Assembly (NCBI RefSeq): GCF_014648175.1
Contig: NZ_BMQP01000014.1
Location: 1 to 64,000, forward strand
Direction of reading: 5' to 3'
DNA from: Planobispora rosea
GTDB taxonomy: Bacteria; Actinomycetota; Actinomycetes; Streptosporangiales; Streptosporangiaceae
Length of the DNA stretch: 64,000 nt
Positions 1 through 9,360 of this stretch are shown here, piece after piece. The translations under genes were made by a program, and so were the position numbers. The notes under the pieces are model-generated. The model saw nothing but the letters and a program-made list of their open reading frames with translations. It searched no databases and had not been told where the DNA came from. How positions within the stretch are numbered: the stretch's first letter is position 1; each line of letters begins with the position of its first letter.

Positions 1-123
1 CTGCGCAAGGAGTTCGCCGCGCTCAGGCCCGCCCACGTTCCCGACGCGCCCACCCACGCCTCCCTGCTGGCCGCCCGCGCTGCGGCCGGCGACCGGCCGT
101 CCGCGCCGGCGGACCGGGCCTGA
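1..123 (+). CDS. C-terminal tail of an unidentified protein (partial)
   Basis: The window opens inside a reading frame that runs 40 codons to a TGA at 121-123. The visible tail is Ala/Arg/Pro-rich (about half Ala) and ends in PSAPADRA. Nothing in it identifies a family; it looks like a flexible C-terminus. The 5' part lies outside the window. The codons use G or C in nearly every third position, as in the neighbouring genes, so it is probably a real gene end. Confidence 0.5.
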   Translation: MRKEFAALRPAHVPDAPTHASLLAARAAAGDRPSAPADRA

Positions 124-196
124 CCGCGCCCGGCCGGAACGTCCGGCGGGAAAACGATCCGGGTCCGGGTCCGGTTCCGGGTCCGATCGCGGACGG

Positions 197-712
197 TCAT
201 CTGCGGCGCCCCCTGCGGGGCGCGCCCGGCCGCTCCGGCGGGAGCTCCTCCACCGAGGTCTTGCGGATGTGGTCGTAGACCAGGGAGGTACGGACGTCGG
301 CGATGGTGCGGTGCCGGGCGACGTGGTCGAGGACGAAGTCACGCAGGTGGCCGGTGTCCCGTACGGCCACCTGGATGATGAAGTCGTCGCCGCCGGACAC
401 CACGAAGACCGCGAGGGTCTCGGGCAGGGCGGTGACGTAGTCGCGGAACGCCTCCACCGACTCCCGGATCTTCGGATGGAGCCGGACGTGGATGAGCGCC
501 TGGACCGGGCGGCCGATGGCGCCGAGGTTGACCTCGGCGTGGAAGCCCTCGATCACTCCCCTGTTCCGCAGGGAACGCACCCGCTCCAGGCAGGTGGAGG
601 CGGCCACGCCGATGCGCTCGGCGAGCTCGCGGTTGGTCTGCCGGCCGTCGCGCTGCAGTTCGGCGAGGATGGCCGCATCAACTTCGTCCATGGACGCATC
701 GTGCCATGACAT
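197..712 (-). CDS. Lrp/AsnC family transcriptional regulator
   Basis: 171 residues. An N-terminal winged helix-turn-helix (about residues 8-65, including MDEVDAAILAELQRDGR and RELAERIGVAASTCLERV) is followed by a RAM/AsnC ligand-binding ferredoxin-like domain (about 70-150, with FVVSGGDDFIIQVAVRD) and a basic tail. These proteins form octamers and usually sense amino acids. I chose the ATG at 712 because GAAGGA lies 8-14 bases upstream; the inner ATG at 691 has no ribosome site. A longer frame to 823 would run into the start of the divergent gene. It is divergent from the DUF2000 gene at 807, and the gap between them holds two dyads, so it probably regulates itself and that gene. Confidence 0.9.
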   Translation of the reverse strand: MSWHDASMDEVDAAILAELQRDGRQTNRELAERIGVAASTCLERVRSLRNRGVIEGFHAEVNLGAIGRPVQALIHVRLHPKIRESVEAFRDYVTALPETLAVFVVSGGDDFIIQVAVRDTGHLRDFVLDHVARHRTIADVRTSLVYDHIRKTSVEELPPERPGAPRRGRRR

Positions 713-771
713 TCCGAATTTCCTTCGGAATTCGGTGCCTCGCATTGAGATTCCAGCGGTCCAGATGCGAG
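711..771. promoter_or_regulatory. Two dyads in the Lrp/DUF2000 divergent promoter
   Basis: An exact inverted repeat ATTCCGAA (711-718) and TTCGGAAT (724-731) with a 5-base spacer is followed by CTCGCAT (739-745) and ATGCGAG (765-771). Both lie between the divergent lrp-like and DUF2000 starts. The first dyad contains the ribosome site of the regulator (minus-strand GAAGGA) and touches its start codon at 712, so protein bound there would block the regulator gene directly. Seen in the sequence; the binding protein is an inference. Confidence 0.5.
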
Positions 772-806
772 ATTCCTTCCTGAAGTTCGGAGGAAGGAGC
801 ACGTGT

Positions 807-1277
807 ATGACCGTTCTGGACAACTGGGCGACCGGCCTCGACTACCGGCCCGACCTGCCCACCCGGGAGCTGCCGGTGAAGTGGGTGATCGTGATCGACC
901 GGGATCTGCCGCGCGGGCTGCAGGCCAACGCCGCGGCCTGCCTGGCCGCGGCCGTCGGCAACGCCGTACCGGCGATCCTGGGCGCGGACGGCGCCGACGC
1001 CTCGGGCCGCGCGCACTCGGGGCTGCCCTGGACCGGGTGCACGGTGCTGGCCGCCCCCGCCGCCGTCCTGCGCCGGGTCGGGGAGGAGGCGGCGGCCGTA
1101 CCGGACCTGGTGGTCACCGACATGGCCACGATCGCCCAGCGGACCACCGTCTACGGCGACTACCTGGGCGAACTGGCCCGCACCGGGAGCGAGGACCTGA
1201 CCTACCTCGCGGTGAGCCTGCTCGGTCCTCGCGCGGACGTGGAACGGCTCACCGGCAGGCTTCCCCTGCTGCGGTAG
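807..1277 (+). CDS. DUF2000 family protein
   Basis: 156 residues, matching the family length. The start ATG follows AGGAAGGAG at 791-799. The N-terminal LPVKWVIVIDRDLPRGLQANA and the central DMATIAQRTTVYGDYL are typical of DUF2000, a family with a peptidyl-tRNA hydrolase II-like fold and no settled biochemical role. DUF2000 genes are often found next to AsnC regulators, as here, which fits a small ligand-linked function. The exact role is unknown. Confidence 0.8.
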   Translation: MTVLDNWATGLDYRPDLPTRELPVKWVIVIDRDLPRGLQANAAACLAAAVGNAVPAILGADGADASGRAHSGLPWTGCTVLAAPAAVLRRVGEEAAAVPDLVVTDMATIAQRTTVYGDYLGELARTGSEDLTYLAVSLLGPRADVERLTGRLPLLR

Positions 1278-1287
1278 CCGTACCCGG

Positions 1288-1926
1288 TCAGGATTCGGGG
1301 ACGTCGGTGTAGAAGGCCGTGGTGCGGGCCGCGGCGGCCCGCGCGGCGGCCTCGTCGGCGCCCGCCGCGATGTTCGCCTCGCACCACCGCTGACTGCTGA
1401 GCGCCACGAACCGCCTGCCCTCCTCGGAGGCGCCCCAGGCCTCGGCCTCCTGCGGGGTCATCCCGGCCCCGGAGGACAGGTGGGCGTCGAGCCCCAGGAG
1501 CATCTGGTCCCAGCCGATGCCGACCGCGCCGGGGCCGAACTCGGCCCACCGGACGTCGTCCACGTGGGCGATGTGCTCCAGCACCAGCCGCGTTCCGCCC
1601 TCGGCGTCGGGGGCCAGCCGGACCTCGATCCAGCTGACCTCTCCGCCGTACTCCCAGGTGGCGGCGAAGCTCGTGGGCGGGTCGCAACGCTCGACCTTCC
1701 CGCCCGCGTTGCCGTGGAGCTGGTAGCGGCCGCCGGGCCGGAGCTCGCCCGAGACGGGCATGAGCCAGCGGGGAATGCGCTCGGGGTTGGTGCAGGCGTC
1801 CCAGACGTCCTCGACGGGGGCGTCGTAGGTCCGGCTGACGGTCACGGTGCGCGCCTCCCCCGCCTCCAGCACGCGCGTCCCGACCTTCCGCCGGACGGCG
1901 TTGATCTGGTGGGTGACGTCGATCAT
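1288..1926 (-). CDS. SRPBCC/AHSA1 family protein
   Basis: 212 residues with an Aha1-like START fold: an early TVSRTYDAPVEDVWDACTNP with the RIPRWLMP segment, then GGRYQLHGNAGGKV and TRLVLEHIAHVDD. Its ATG (1926-1924) overlaps the last base of the ArsR stop codon (TGATG), so the two are translated together. Pairs of ArsR regulator and AHSA1 protein are common in actinomycetes; the AHSA1 member probably binds a small hydrophobic ligand. A C-terminal extension of about 60 residues (from PQEAEAWGASEEGRRF) is found in this subfamily. The ligand cannot be read from the sequence. Confidence 0.85.
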   Translation of the reverse strand: MIDVTHQINAVRRKVGTRVLEAGEARTVTVSRTYDAPVEDVWDACTNPERIPRWLMPVSGELRPGGRYQLHGNAGGKVERCDPPTSFAATWEYGGEVSWIEVRLAPDAEGGTRLVLEHIAHVDDVRWAEFGPGAVGIGWDQMLLGLDAHLSSGAGMTPQEAEAWGASEEGRRFVALSSQRWCEANIAAGADEAAARAAAARTTAFYTDVPES

Positions 1927-2294
1927 CAACTCTTCCCCTTCCGCTCCGGGTCGTCCCCGGAGTCGCGCAGACGGCGCTCCCGCCTGCCCCTGGCCAGCTC
2001 CGTCGCCAGCGCGTCCAGATGGGGGGTCCAGAAGCGCCGGAAACGATCGAGCCACACGTCGACCTCGCGCAGCGGTCCGGAGTTCACCGCGTAGAGGCGC
2101 CGGGTCCCCTCCGGGCGCACCACCGCGAAGCCGCTCTCCCGCAGCACCTTGAGATGCTGGGAGACGGCGGGCTGGGAGATGCCGAACTCCCGCTGGATGA
2201 CCTCGCACACCTCGCCCGAGGTCATCTCTCCGTCGGCGAGCAGCTCGAGGATCCTGCGGCGGACAGGATCGCCGAGCACGGTGAACGCGTGCAC
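1926..2294 (-). CDS. ArsR-family winged-helix repressor
   Basis: 122 residues from the GTG at 2294. The fold is clear: AFTVLGDPVRRRILELLADGEMT, then the recognition segment ISQPAVSQHLKVLRESG and the beta-hairpin RRLYAVNS. There are no clustered metal-binding cysteines, so it is unlikely to be a metal sensor. A TTG at 2330 would lengthen it by 12 residues, but that codon lies within an AT-rich block (TATATAAG) that looks like the promoter. It is translationally coupled to the AHSA1 gene and probably represses the pair. Confidence 0.85.
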   Translation of the reverse strand: MHAFTVLGDPVRRRILELLADGEMTSGEVCEVIQREFGISQPAVSQHLKVLRESGFAVVRPEGTRRLYAVNSGPLREVDVWLDRFRRFWTPHLDALATELARGRRERRLRDSGDDPERKGKS

Positions 2295-2527
2295 GCCATC
2301 AAAATAGTAGTGAGAACTTATATAAATCAATTCCTATGCAGAGGCGGGCCGCCTCGGCGGGGCAGGGCACACCTCGAACAGACGCGTATGGAACGCGTCA
2401 ACAACCCGGCCGGCGGCGTAGGGAAAGCGTCAAGATGCAGGGAAACCACCGGCTGTCGATATTTCATGGTTTTTGACCCTCATGGAGGGTCTCGGGGTGT
2501 TTTCGGGATCGGGGAACGGTGGTCGGC
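2295..2527. other. Divergent promoter region of arsR-like and kdpD genes
   Basis: About 230 bases without a gene. The left end is unusually AT-rich for this genome (TATATAAG on the minus strand near 2313-2322) and is the likely arsR promoter. The rest has no clear dyad. I see no PadC-like or KdpE-box sequence that I could name with confidence. Confidence 0.4.
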
Positions 2528-5089
2528 ATGCCACAGGGGCGGCTGCGGGTCTACCTGGGCGCGGCTCCGGGGGTCGGCAAGACCTTCGCCATGCTGGAGG
2601 AGGGGCTGCGGGGGATGGAACGCGGCCGGGACGTGGTCGTGGGCCTGGTGGAGACCCACGGCCGTGCCCGCACCGCCGCTCTCCTGGACGGCATGGAGGT
2701 CGTCCCCCGCAGGATCCTGTTCCACCGGGGCGAGAGCTTCACCGAGATGGACACCGAGGCGGTCATCGCCCGCCGGCCGGGAGTCGCCCTGGTCGACGAG
2801 CTCGCCCACACCAACGCTCCGGGGTCGAGGAACGCCAAGCGCTGGCAGGACATCGAACAGATCCTGGAGGCCGGCATCGACGTCGTCTCCACCGTCAACA
2901 TCCACCACCTGGAGTCGCTCACCGACGTGGTGCGGCGGATCACCGGGGTGACGCAGCGCGAAACCGTGCCGGACGAGGTCGTACGGCGGGCCGACCAGGT
3001 CGAGCTGGTCGACATGACCCCCCAGGCGCTGCGTCGCCGTCTGGCGCACGGGAACATCTACGCTCCGGAGGAGATCGACGCCGCGCTCTCGAGCTACTTC
3101 CGCGAGGGGAACCTGACCGCGCTGCGGCAGCTGGCGCTGTTGTGGGTGGCGGGAAAGGTCGACGAGCAGCTGGAGCACTACCGCGCCGAGCACGGCATCG
3201 CCGGAACCTGGGAGGTACGCGAGCGGGTCGTGGTCGCGCTGACCGGCGGTCCGGAGGGCGACACGCTGATCAGGCGGGCGGCCCGCGTCGCCGGCCGGAG
3301 CAGCGGCGCCGATCTGCTGGCGGTGCACGTCACCCGGGCGGGCGGCGGTCTGAGCGACGCCAGCCCGGCGCACCTGGCCCGCCAGCGCGCCCTGGTCGAG
3401 GCCCTGGGCGGTTCCTACCACCAGGTGGTGGGACAGGACGTCCCGCGGGCGCTGCTGGACTTCGCCCGCGGCGTCAACGCCACCCAGCTGGTGGTGGGCG
3501 CCTCCCGCCGCGGCCGGCTGGCCCAGGTGCTCTCCCGCGGTGTCGGTACGGAGATCATCGCGCTGTCGGGCTCCATCGACGTGCACATGGTCACCCACGG
3601 GGAGACCGCCACCGGCCGGCGGCGCCCGTGGCGCTCGCGTGCCGGGCTCTCCCGGATCCGGCGGATGGCCGGATGGGGCCTGACCGCGCTCGGCCTGCCC
3701 GCCCTGGCCGCCCTCCTCGTCCTGCTGGGCGGGGCGGTGAGCATGTCCAGCCGGATCCTGCTGTTCCTGCTGATGGTCGCCGGTGTGGCGCTGGTCGGCG
3801 GCAGGTGGCCGGCGATCACCGCCGCCGTGGGCGGCTTCGCCCTGCTCAACTGGTTCTTCACACCGCCCCTGCACACCCTGTTCGTGGCCGATGCCGACAA
3901 CCTGCTCGCGCTCACCGTGTTCGTGCTGGTCGCGATCACCGTTAGCGCCGTCGTCGACCTGGCCGCCCGCCGTACCGCCGAGGCCGCCCGCGCCGGCGCC
4001 GAGGCCGAGGTGTTGTCCACACTGGCCGGGCACGTGCTGCGCGGCCAGGCCGCGCTGGTCTCCCTGCTGGCCCGGCTGCGGGAGACCTTCGCGCTGACCT
4101 CGGTCACCCTCCTGGAACGCGTCGGCGAGCCGGGCCCCGAGGACCGCGCCGATCCCGAGGCCTGGCGCATCCTGGCCACCTCCGGCGGTCCGCCCTGCGC
4201 CTGCCCGGCCGCCGCCGACACCGACGTGGTCATCGACGCCTCCCTGGTGCTGGCGGTCCGCGGGCGGCTGCTGGAGGCTTCCGACCGCCGGGTCCTGGAG
4301 GCGTTCGCTACCGAGGCCGCCGTCGCCCTGCGCCAGGAGCGCCTCCAGCACGAGGCCGAGCAGGCCAGACCACTGGCCGAGGCCGACAGGATGCGCACCG
4401 CCCTGCTGGCCGCCGTCAGCCACGACCTGCGCACCCCGCTCGCCTCGGCCAAGGCCTCCGTCGACAGCCTGCGCAGCACCGAGATCGCCTGGTCGGAGCA
4501 CGATCGCGCCGAACTCCTGGCCACCGCCGCCGAGTCCCTGGCCATGCTGGACCGCCTGGTGGCCAACCTGCTCGACATGAGCCGCCTGCAGGCCGGTGTA
4601 CTCGGCCTGGCCCTGCACCCCGTGGCACTGGAGGAGATCGTGCCGCGCTCCGTCGACGCCCTGGGCCCGCTGCGCGACCGCGTCAGGGGTGACGTCCCGC
4701 TGGATCTGCCCGAGATCGTCGCCGATGCGGCCCTGCTGGAACGCGTACTGGTCAACCTGCTGTCGAACGCGGCCCGCCACAGCCCACCGGATCAGAAAGC
4801 CCTGATCACCGCCAGCAGGCACGGTGACCGCGTGGAGATCCGTGTGATCGACCGCGGCCCCGGCATCCCGTACGCGGCCCGCGAGCAGGTCTTCCTGCCC
4901 TTCCAGCGGCTGGGCGACCGGGACAACCACACCGGTGTCGGGCTGGGCCTGGCGCTCGCGCGCGGGCTCACCGAGGCCATGGGCGGCACCCTGGTCCCCG
5001 ACGAGACCCCCGGCGGCGGGCTCACCATGATCGTTTCCATGCGCGTCCTCCCGTCGGCGGAGGACGCGCCCACCGGGGAGGGCCCGTGA
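2528..5089 (+). CDS. kdpD: Sensor histidine kinase KdpD
   Basis: 853 residues. In order: KdpD domain with Walker A GAAPGVGKT (residues 11-19) and VDELAHTN; a universal-stress-like domain (about 230-355); four membrane segments (about 385-480); a GAF-like region; HisKA with the phospho-acceptor in AAVSHDLRTPLAS (His632); and an ATPase domain with NLLSNAARHS and DRGPGIP. KdpD senses low potassium or ionic stress and phosphorylates KdpE. A GTG at 2519 is an alternative start; ATG 2528 gives the usual family N-terminus RLRVYLGAAPG. The stop overlaps kdpE by GTGA. No kdpFABC genes lie beside it; the following genes are other potassium transporters. Confidence 0.95.
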   Translation: MPQGRLRVYLGAAPGVGKTFAMLEEGLRGMERGRDVVVGLVETHGRARTAALLDGMEVVPRRILFHRGESFTEMDTEAVIARRPGVALVDELAHTNAPGSRNAKRWQDIEQILEAGIDVVSTVNIHHLESLTDVVRRITGVTQRETVPDEVVRRADQVELVDMTPQALRRRLAHGNIYAPEEIDAALSSYFREGNLTALRQLALLWVAGKVDEQLEHYRAEHGIAGTWEVRERVVVALTGGPEGDTLIRRAARVAGRSSGADLLAVHVTRAGGGLSDASPAHLARQRALVEALGGSYHQVVGQDVPRALLDFARGVNATQLVVGASRRGRLAQVLSRGVGTEIIALSGSIDVHMVTHGETATGRRRPWRSRAGLSRIRRMAGWGLTALGLPALAALLVLLGGAVSMSSRILLFLLMVAGVALVGGRWPAITAAVGGFALLNWFFTPPLHTLFVADADNLLALTVFVLVAITVSAVVDLAARRTAEAARAGAEAEVLSTLAGHVLRGQAALVSLLARLRETFALTSVTLLERVGEPGPEDRADPEAWRILATSGGPPCACPAAADTDVVIDASLVLAVRGRLLEASDRRVLEAFATEAAVALRQERLQHEAEQARPLAEADRMRTALLAAVSHDLRTPLASAKASVDSLRSTEIAWSEHDRAELLATAAESLAMLDRLVANLLDMSRLQAGVLGLALHPVALEEIVPRSVDALGPLRDRVRGDVPLDLPEIVADAALLERVLVNLLSNAARHSPPDQKALITASRHGDRVEIRVIDRGPGIPYAAREQVFLPFQRLGDRDNHTGVGLGLALARGLTEAMGGTLVPDETPGGGLTMIVSMRVLPSAEDAPTGEGP

Positions 5090-5754
5090 CCCGCGTCCTG
5101 ATCGTCGACGACGAGCCGCAGCTGCTGCGAGCGCTGCGCATCAACCTGGTCGCCCGCCACTACGAGGTCGCCCTGGCCGGTGACGGCGGCTCCGCCCTGC
5201 GCCAGGCCGCGCAGTTCCGTCCCGACCTGATCGTGCTGGACCTGGGCCTGCCCGACATCGACGGGGTGGAGGTGGTCTGCGGCCTGCGCGGCTGGACGTC
5301 GGTGCCGATCGTGGTGCTGTCGGGCCGGGCGGGCAGCCAGGACAAGATCGACGCCTTGGACGCCGGCGCCGACGACTACGTCACCAAACCGTTCGACATC
5401 GAAGAGCTGCTGGCCCGCATCCGGGCCGTCACCCGGCGCGCCGCACCGCACGAGGCGCAGCCGGCGCAGATCCGGATCGGCGAGCGCACGGTCGACCTGG
5501 CCGCCAAGACGGTCTCCGGCGACGTGCGGCTGACCCCCACCGAGTGGCGCCTGCTGGAGCTGCTGCTGCGCAACCCGGGCAGGCTGATCAGCCAGCGGCA
5601 GATGCTCACCGAGGTGTGGGGGGCGGGATACGCCAAGGAGACCCACTACCTGCGCCAGTACATGGCCCAGCTGCGGCGGAAGCTGGAGCCCGACCCCGCC
5701 CGGCCGGCCCATCTGATCACCGAGCCCGGCATGGGCTACCGGTTCGCGCCTTAA
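5086..5754 (+). CDS. kdpE: Response regulator KdpE (OmpR family)
   Basis: 222 residues. The receiver domain has the acidic pair VDDE near residues 8-9, phospho-acceptor Asp52 in VLDLGLPDIDG and the conserved Lys in YVTKPFD. A C-terminal winged-helix domain (about 130-222) has LTPTEWRLLELL and YLRQYMAQLRRKLE. GTG 5086 overlaps the kdpD stop, so the pair is translationally coupled. KdpE classically activates the Kdp potassium ATPase; here the nearest potential targets are the permease at 5917 and the channel at 7919. Confidence 0.95.
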   Translation: MTRVLIVDDEPQLLRALRINLVARHYEVALAGDGGSALRQAAQFRPDLIVLDLGLPDIDGVEVVCGLRGWTSVPIVVLSGRAGSQDKIDALDAGADDYVTKPFDIEELLARIRAVTRRAAPHEAQPAQIRIGERTVDLAAKTVSGDVRLTPTEWRLLELLLRNPGRLISQRQMLTEVWGAGYAKETHYLRQYMAQLRRKLEPDPARPAHLITEPGMGYRFAP

Positions 5755-5848
5755 GGCCCGGCCCGCGCCGCCGGACGGTGTTCCCGCCGGCCGGCGACCG
5801 CCGCCGTGCCCGGCGCCGGCCGCGGAAGGGAACGCGCCATGCGCACCG

Positions 5849-5879
5849 CACACACCCGCACACACCCGCACACACCCGC
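5849..5879. repeat. 10-bp tandem repeat CACACCCGCA, about three copies
   Basis: The unit CACACCCGCA repeats at 5851, 5861 and 5871 (last base of the third copy changed) in the gap between kdpE and the KimA-like permease. If translation of the permease began upstream, it would read as a His/Thr/Pro repeat. It lies upstream of the preferred start at 5917, so I treat it as untranslated. Confidence 0.7.
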
Positions 5880-5916
5880 CCCGGCGAGTGACATCGACCA
5901 CGGAGGATGGGCCGCG

Positions 5917-7854
5917 ATGAACACATCGACCCCGCAGAGGACCGGATCCGCGCGCGCCGAGTCCGCGCTGCGCGGCTGGCTGCTGCACGGCCTGCCGCGC
6001 AGCGACGCCAGGACCACCGGCCCGCACCACGAGGAGGCGCCGGGCCACCAGCACTCCTGGTGGCAGGTGATGTGCCTGACCGGTGTGGACTACTTCTCCA
6101 CCCTGGGCTACCAGCCCGGCATCGCCGCGCTGGCCGCCGGGGCGCTCAGCCCGGTCGCCACGCTGCTGCTGGTGGCGCTGACACTGTTCGGGGCGCTGCC
6201 CACCTACCGGGCGGTCGCCAGGGAGAGCCCCAACGGGCTGGGCTCGCTGTCGATGCTGGAGAACCTGCTGCCCGGCTGGCGCGGCAAGCTGCTGGTGCTG
6301 TTCCTGCTCGGGTTCGTCGCCACCGCGTTCATCGTGACGATCACCCTGTCGGCCGCCGACGCCACCGCGCACGTGCTGCACAACCCGTTCGTGCCCGAGG
6401 CCCTCACCGGCTGGCAGGTACCGGTCACCCTGGTGCTGATCGCCGCGCTGGGCGGGGTGTTCCTGCTCGGGTTCGGCGAGGCCATCTCCATCGCCGTGGT
6501 GCTGGTCGCGCTCTACCTGGCACTGAACGTCGTCGTCGTCGGCGTCGCGGTCGAGCACGTGCTCACCGAACCCGCCCTGGTCGGTCGCTGGCACACCACG
6601 CTGACCACTGAACACACCAGCCCGATCGCGATGATCGCCGTCTCCTTGTACGTCATGCCGAAACTCGCCCTGGGGCTGTCCGGCTTCGAGACCGGCGTGG
6701 CGGTGATGCCCCTGGTCAAGGGGGATCCGGCGCGGCGCGTCGCGGGGGCCAGGAAGCTGCTGACCACCGCCGCGCTCATCATGAGCGGCTTTTTGATCAC
6801 CTCCAGCTTCGCCACCACCGTGCTGATCCCGCACGAGGAGTTCGCCGAGGGCGGCAAGGCCAACGGCCGTGCCCTGGCGTATCTCGCGCACGAGTTCCTC
6901 GGCGACTGGTTCGGCACCGCCTACGACGTCTCCACGATCGCCATCCTGTGGTTCGCCGGCGCCTCGGCGCTGGCCGGACTGCTCAACATCGTGCCCCGGT
7001 ATCTGCCCCGCTACGGCATGGCCCCGGACTGGTCGCGCGCCACCCGGCCGATGGTGCTGGTCTTCACCGCCGTCTCCTTCGCCATCACGCTGTTCTTCAA
7101 CGCCGACGTCGAATCCCAGGGCGGCGCCTACGCCACCGGCGTGCTGGCGCTGATCCTGTCGGCGGCGGTCGCGGTCACCCTGTCGGCCTGGACCGCGGGC
7201 CGCCGCCGGGCCGCGGTTCCCTCCGGCGTCATCAGCCTGATCTTCGCCTACGCCACCGTGGCCAACATCATCGAGCGGCCCGACGGCCTGGTGATCGCGC
7301 TGCTGTTCGTGCTGGCCATCGTGATCACCTCGCTGGTCTCCCGGGCCACCCGCTCCACCGAGCTGCGCGTCACCCGCATCAGCCTGGACGACGCCGCCCG
7401 GCGCTTCATCAACGAGGCCGGGGAGATCCACCTGATCGCCAACGAGCCGCACGCCCGGGACTGCAAGGAGTACGTCGACAAGGCCCGTGAGGCCTGGGAG
7501 CTGCACCGGCTGCGCACCGCCGAAGGGCTGATCTTCCTGGAGGTGACCGTCCCGGACGCCTCGGAGTTCGAAAGCGAGCTGCGGGTCGTCGGCGAGGAAC
7601 GGCACGGTTTCCGCGTCCTGCGCATGGAGAGCCCGACCATCGCCAACTCCATCGCCGCGCTGCTGCTGTATCTGCGCGATGAGACCGGCAAGACGCCGCA
7701 CGTCTACTACCACTGGGCCGCCGAGGGCAACCCGATCGGCGCGCTGCTGCGCTATCTGGTCTTCGGCGGCGGTGACATCCCGCCGCTGACCCGCGAGGTG
7801 CTGCGGCAGGCCGAGCCGGACCCCGTCCGGCGCCCTCTCGTCCATGTCGGCTGA
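5917..7854 (+). CDS. KimA-like APC-superfamily potassium importer
   Basis: 645 residues. A short soluble N-terminus leads into about twelve membrane helices beginning with [21 protein letters not shown], followed by a soluble C-terminal domain of about 165 residues (from [14 protein letters not shown]). This layout and the [14 protein letters not shown] signature match the KimA/YdaO type of potassium-proton symporter, whose cytosolic domain binds cyclic-di-AMP in Bacillus. Databases often label such proteins amino acid permease, which remains the alternative. ATG 5917 is preferred because GGAGG lies at 5902-5906. Its position between kdpDE and a KtrB-like channel supports a potassium role. 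Confidence 0.75.
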   Translation: MNTSTPQRTGSARAESALRGWLLHGLPRSDARTTGPHHEEAPGHQHSWWQVMCLTGVDYFSTLGYQPGIAALAAGALSPVATLLLVALTLFGALPTYRAVARESPNGLGSLSMLENLLPGWRGKLLVLFLLGFVATAFIVTITLSAADATAHVLHNPFVPEALTGWQVPVTLVLIAALGGVFLLGFGEAISIAVVLVALYLALNVVVVGVAVEHVLTEPALVGRWHTTLTTEHTSPIAMIAVSLYVMPKLALGLSGFETGVAVMPLVKGDPARRVAGARKLLTTAALIMSGFLITSSFATTVLIPHEEFAEGGKANGRALAYLAHEFLGDWFGTAYDVSTIAILWFAGASALAGLLNIVPRYLPRYGMAPDWSRATRPMVLVFTAVSFAITLFFNADVESQGGAYATGVLALILSAAVAVTLSAWTAGRRRAAVPSGVISLIFAYATVANIIERPDGLVIALLFVLAIVITSLVSRATRSTELRVTRISLDDAARRFINEAGEIHLIANEPHARDCKEYVDKAREAWELHRLRTAEGLIFLEVTVPDASEFESELRVVGEERHGFRVLRMESPTIANSIAALLLYLRDETGKTPHVYYHWAAEGNPIGALLRYLVFGGGDIPPLTREVLRQAEPDPVRRPLVHVG

Positions 7855-7918
7855 GCCGCCGTCCGCGATCTGAACCCCACCTATCAAGATCGACTTTTGG
7901 GTCGTCATCACCGCGCCG

Positions 7919-9313
7919 ATGCCCAGGCGCGCCTCAAGCGACAGGATGGTCCGATCAATGCGCGGTTTCGCCTCTCGAGTGCTGCTGGAGCGCTTCCAGC
8001 ATCCGGCTCAGATCATCGTGTCCGCGTTCGCCGTCGCCGCGGCGCTTGGCACCGTGGCGCTGGCCAGCCCGTGGGCCAGTGAGTCCGGCACCGCGACCCG
8101 GTGGATCGATGCGCTGTTCACCGCGATCTCGGCGGTGTGCGTGACCGGGCTGGTGGTCGTCGACACCGCCGGTCACTGGTCGGTCTTCGGCGAGGCCGTC
8201 ATCTTGCTGTTGATCCAGGCCGGTGGTCTGGGCATCATGACCCTGGCCACCCTGTTCGCGATGATGATCTCCGGTCGGATCGGGCTGCGCGCCCGGATGT
8301 GGGCTCAGGCCGAGACCAAGGCCTTGGCGATGAGCGACCTGCGCCGGGTGATCGTCAAGGTGGTCCTGTTCAGCCTGACCACTGAGGCGCTCACCGCCGC
8401 GGTGCTGAGTGCCCGCTTCGCCCTCGGCTACGGCCAGCCGTTCGGCCGAGCCGTCTACTGGGGCATCTTCCATGCGATCTCGGCGTTCAACAACGCCGGC
8501 TTCGGGCTCCTGCCCGACAACCTGATGCGCTTTGCCACCGATGGATGGATCTGCCTGCCGATCGCGGGTGCGGTCATCATCGGCGGCTTGGGCTTTCCGG
8601 TCATTTTCGAGCTGCATCGCTCCTGGCGCCATCCGAGCCGGTGGTCGGTGCTGACCCGCATCACCGTCGTCACCACCCTGGTCCTGCTCATCGTGGGTTT
8701 CCTGATCTTCACCATCACCGAGTGGGCCAATCCCAGGACCCTGGGGCCGATGGGTACCGGCGGCAAGCTGCTGGCAGGCTTCTTCACTGGGGTGATGCCC
8801 CGCACCGCCGGATTCAACAGCCTGGATATCGCCGGCATGTACCCGACCAGCTGGATGGCCACCGATGTGTTGATGTTCATTGGCGGCGGCAGCGCCGGCA
8901 CCGCCGGCGGCATCAAGGTCACCACCTTCGCCGTGCTGGCCTACGTTCTGTGGGCCGAGCTGCGCGGTGAGACCCAGGTCAACGTCGGCCACCGCCGCCT
9001 GGCCGCCGCCGTGCAGCGCCAGGCACTGGCCATCGCCCTGCTGGGCGTGGGGTTGGTCATCGCCAGTACTTATGCGTTGCTCGCGCTGACCCCGCACGGC
9101 CTGGATCGGGTGGTGTTCGAGGTGGTCTCGGCTATCGCCACGGTGGGGTTGTCGACCGGGATCACCGCCGATCTCACCGCGGCCGGGCAGCTGCTCGTCG
9201 CGGCGTTGATGTTCGCCGGCCGGGTCGGCCCGGCCACCCTGTTTTCCGCCTTGGCCCTGCGCGACCGCACCCGCCGCTATGAACTGCCCGAGGAAAAAGT
9301 CATCGTCGGCTGA
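7919..9313 (+). CDS. KtrB/TrkH-family potassium channel subunit
   Basis: 464 residues, the usual KtrB size. The four pore-loop repeats with the critical glycines are readable: TAISAVCVTGL, SAFNNAGFG, MPRTAGFNSLD and ATVGLSTGI, spread between paired membrane helices. Gene product moves potassium, usually gated by a cytosolic KtrA/TrkA RCK subunit; none is encoded in this window, so the gating partner must be elsewhere. Several ATGs are possible (7919, 7946, 7958); none has a strong ribosome site. It lies 64 bases after the KimA-like gene on the same strand. Confidence 0.9.
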   Translation: MPRRASSDRMVRSMRGFASRVLLERFQHPAQIIVSAFAVAAALGTVALASPWASESGTATRWIDALFTAISAVCVTGLVVVDTAGHWSVFGEAVILLLIQAGGLGIMTLATLFAMMISGRIGLRARMWAQAETKALAMSDLRRVIVKVVLFSLTTEALTAAVLSARFALGYGQPFGRAVYWGIFHAISAFNNAGFGLLPDNLMRFATDGWICLPIAGAVIIGGLGFPVIFELHRSWRHPSRWSVLTRITVVTTLVLLIVGFLIFTITEWANPRTLGPMGTGGKLLAGFFTGVMPRTAGFNSLDIAGMYPTSWMATDVLMFIGGGSAGTAGGIKVTTFAVLAYVLWAELRGETQVNVGHRRLAAAVQRQALAIALLGVGLVIASTYALLALTPHGLDRVVFEVVSAIATVGLSTGITADLTAAGQLLVAALMFAGRVGPATLFSALALRDRTRRYELPEEKVIVG

Positions 9314-9360
9314 GCCGCCACCGGGCGAAGCGGCGGACCGGCGCTCGCCGGCGTTCGGTG

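Noticed and set aside
5755..5916. Possible cyclic-di-AMP (ydaO-type) riboswitch before the KimA-like gene
   Set aside because: I searched for the conserved riboswitch pieces and did not see them in the gap of about 160 bases; only a 10-base repeat stands out.
2480..7911. Long antisense reading frames across the kdpD, kdpE and permease genes
   Set aside because: They are Gln/Gly/Arg- or Ser/Arg-rich shadows of the real genes on the other strand, a known effect of very high GC content, with no family signals.
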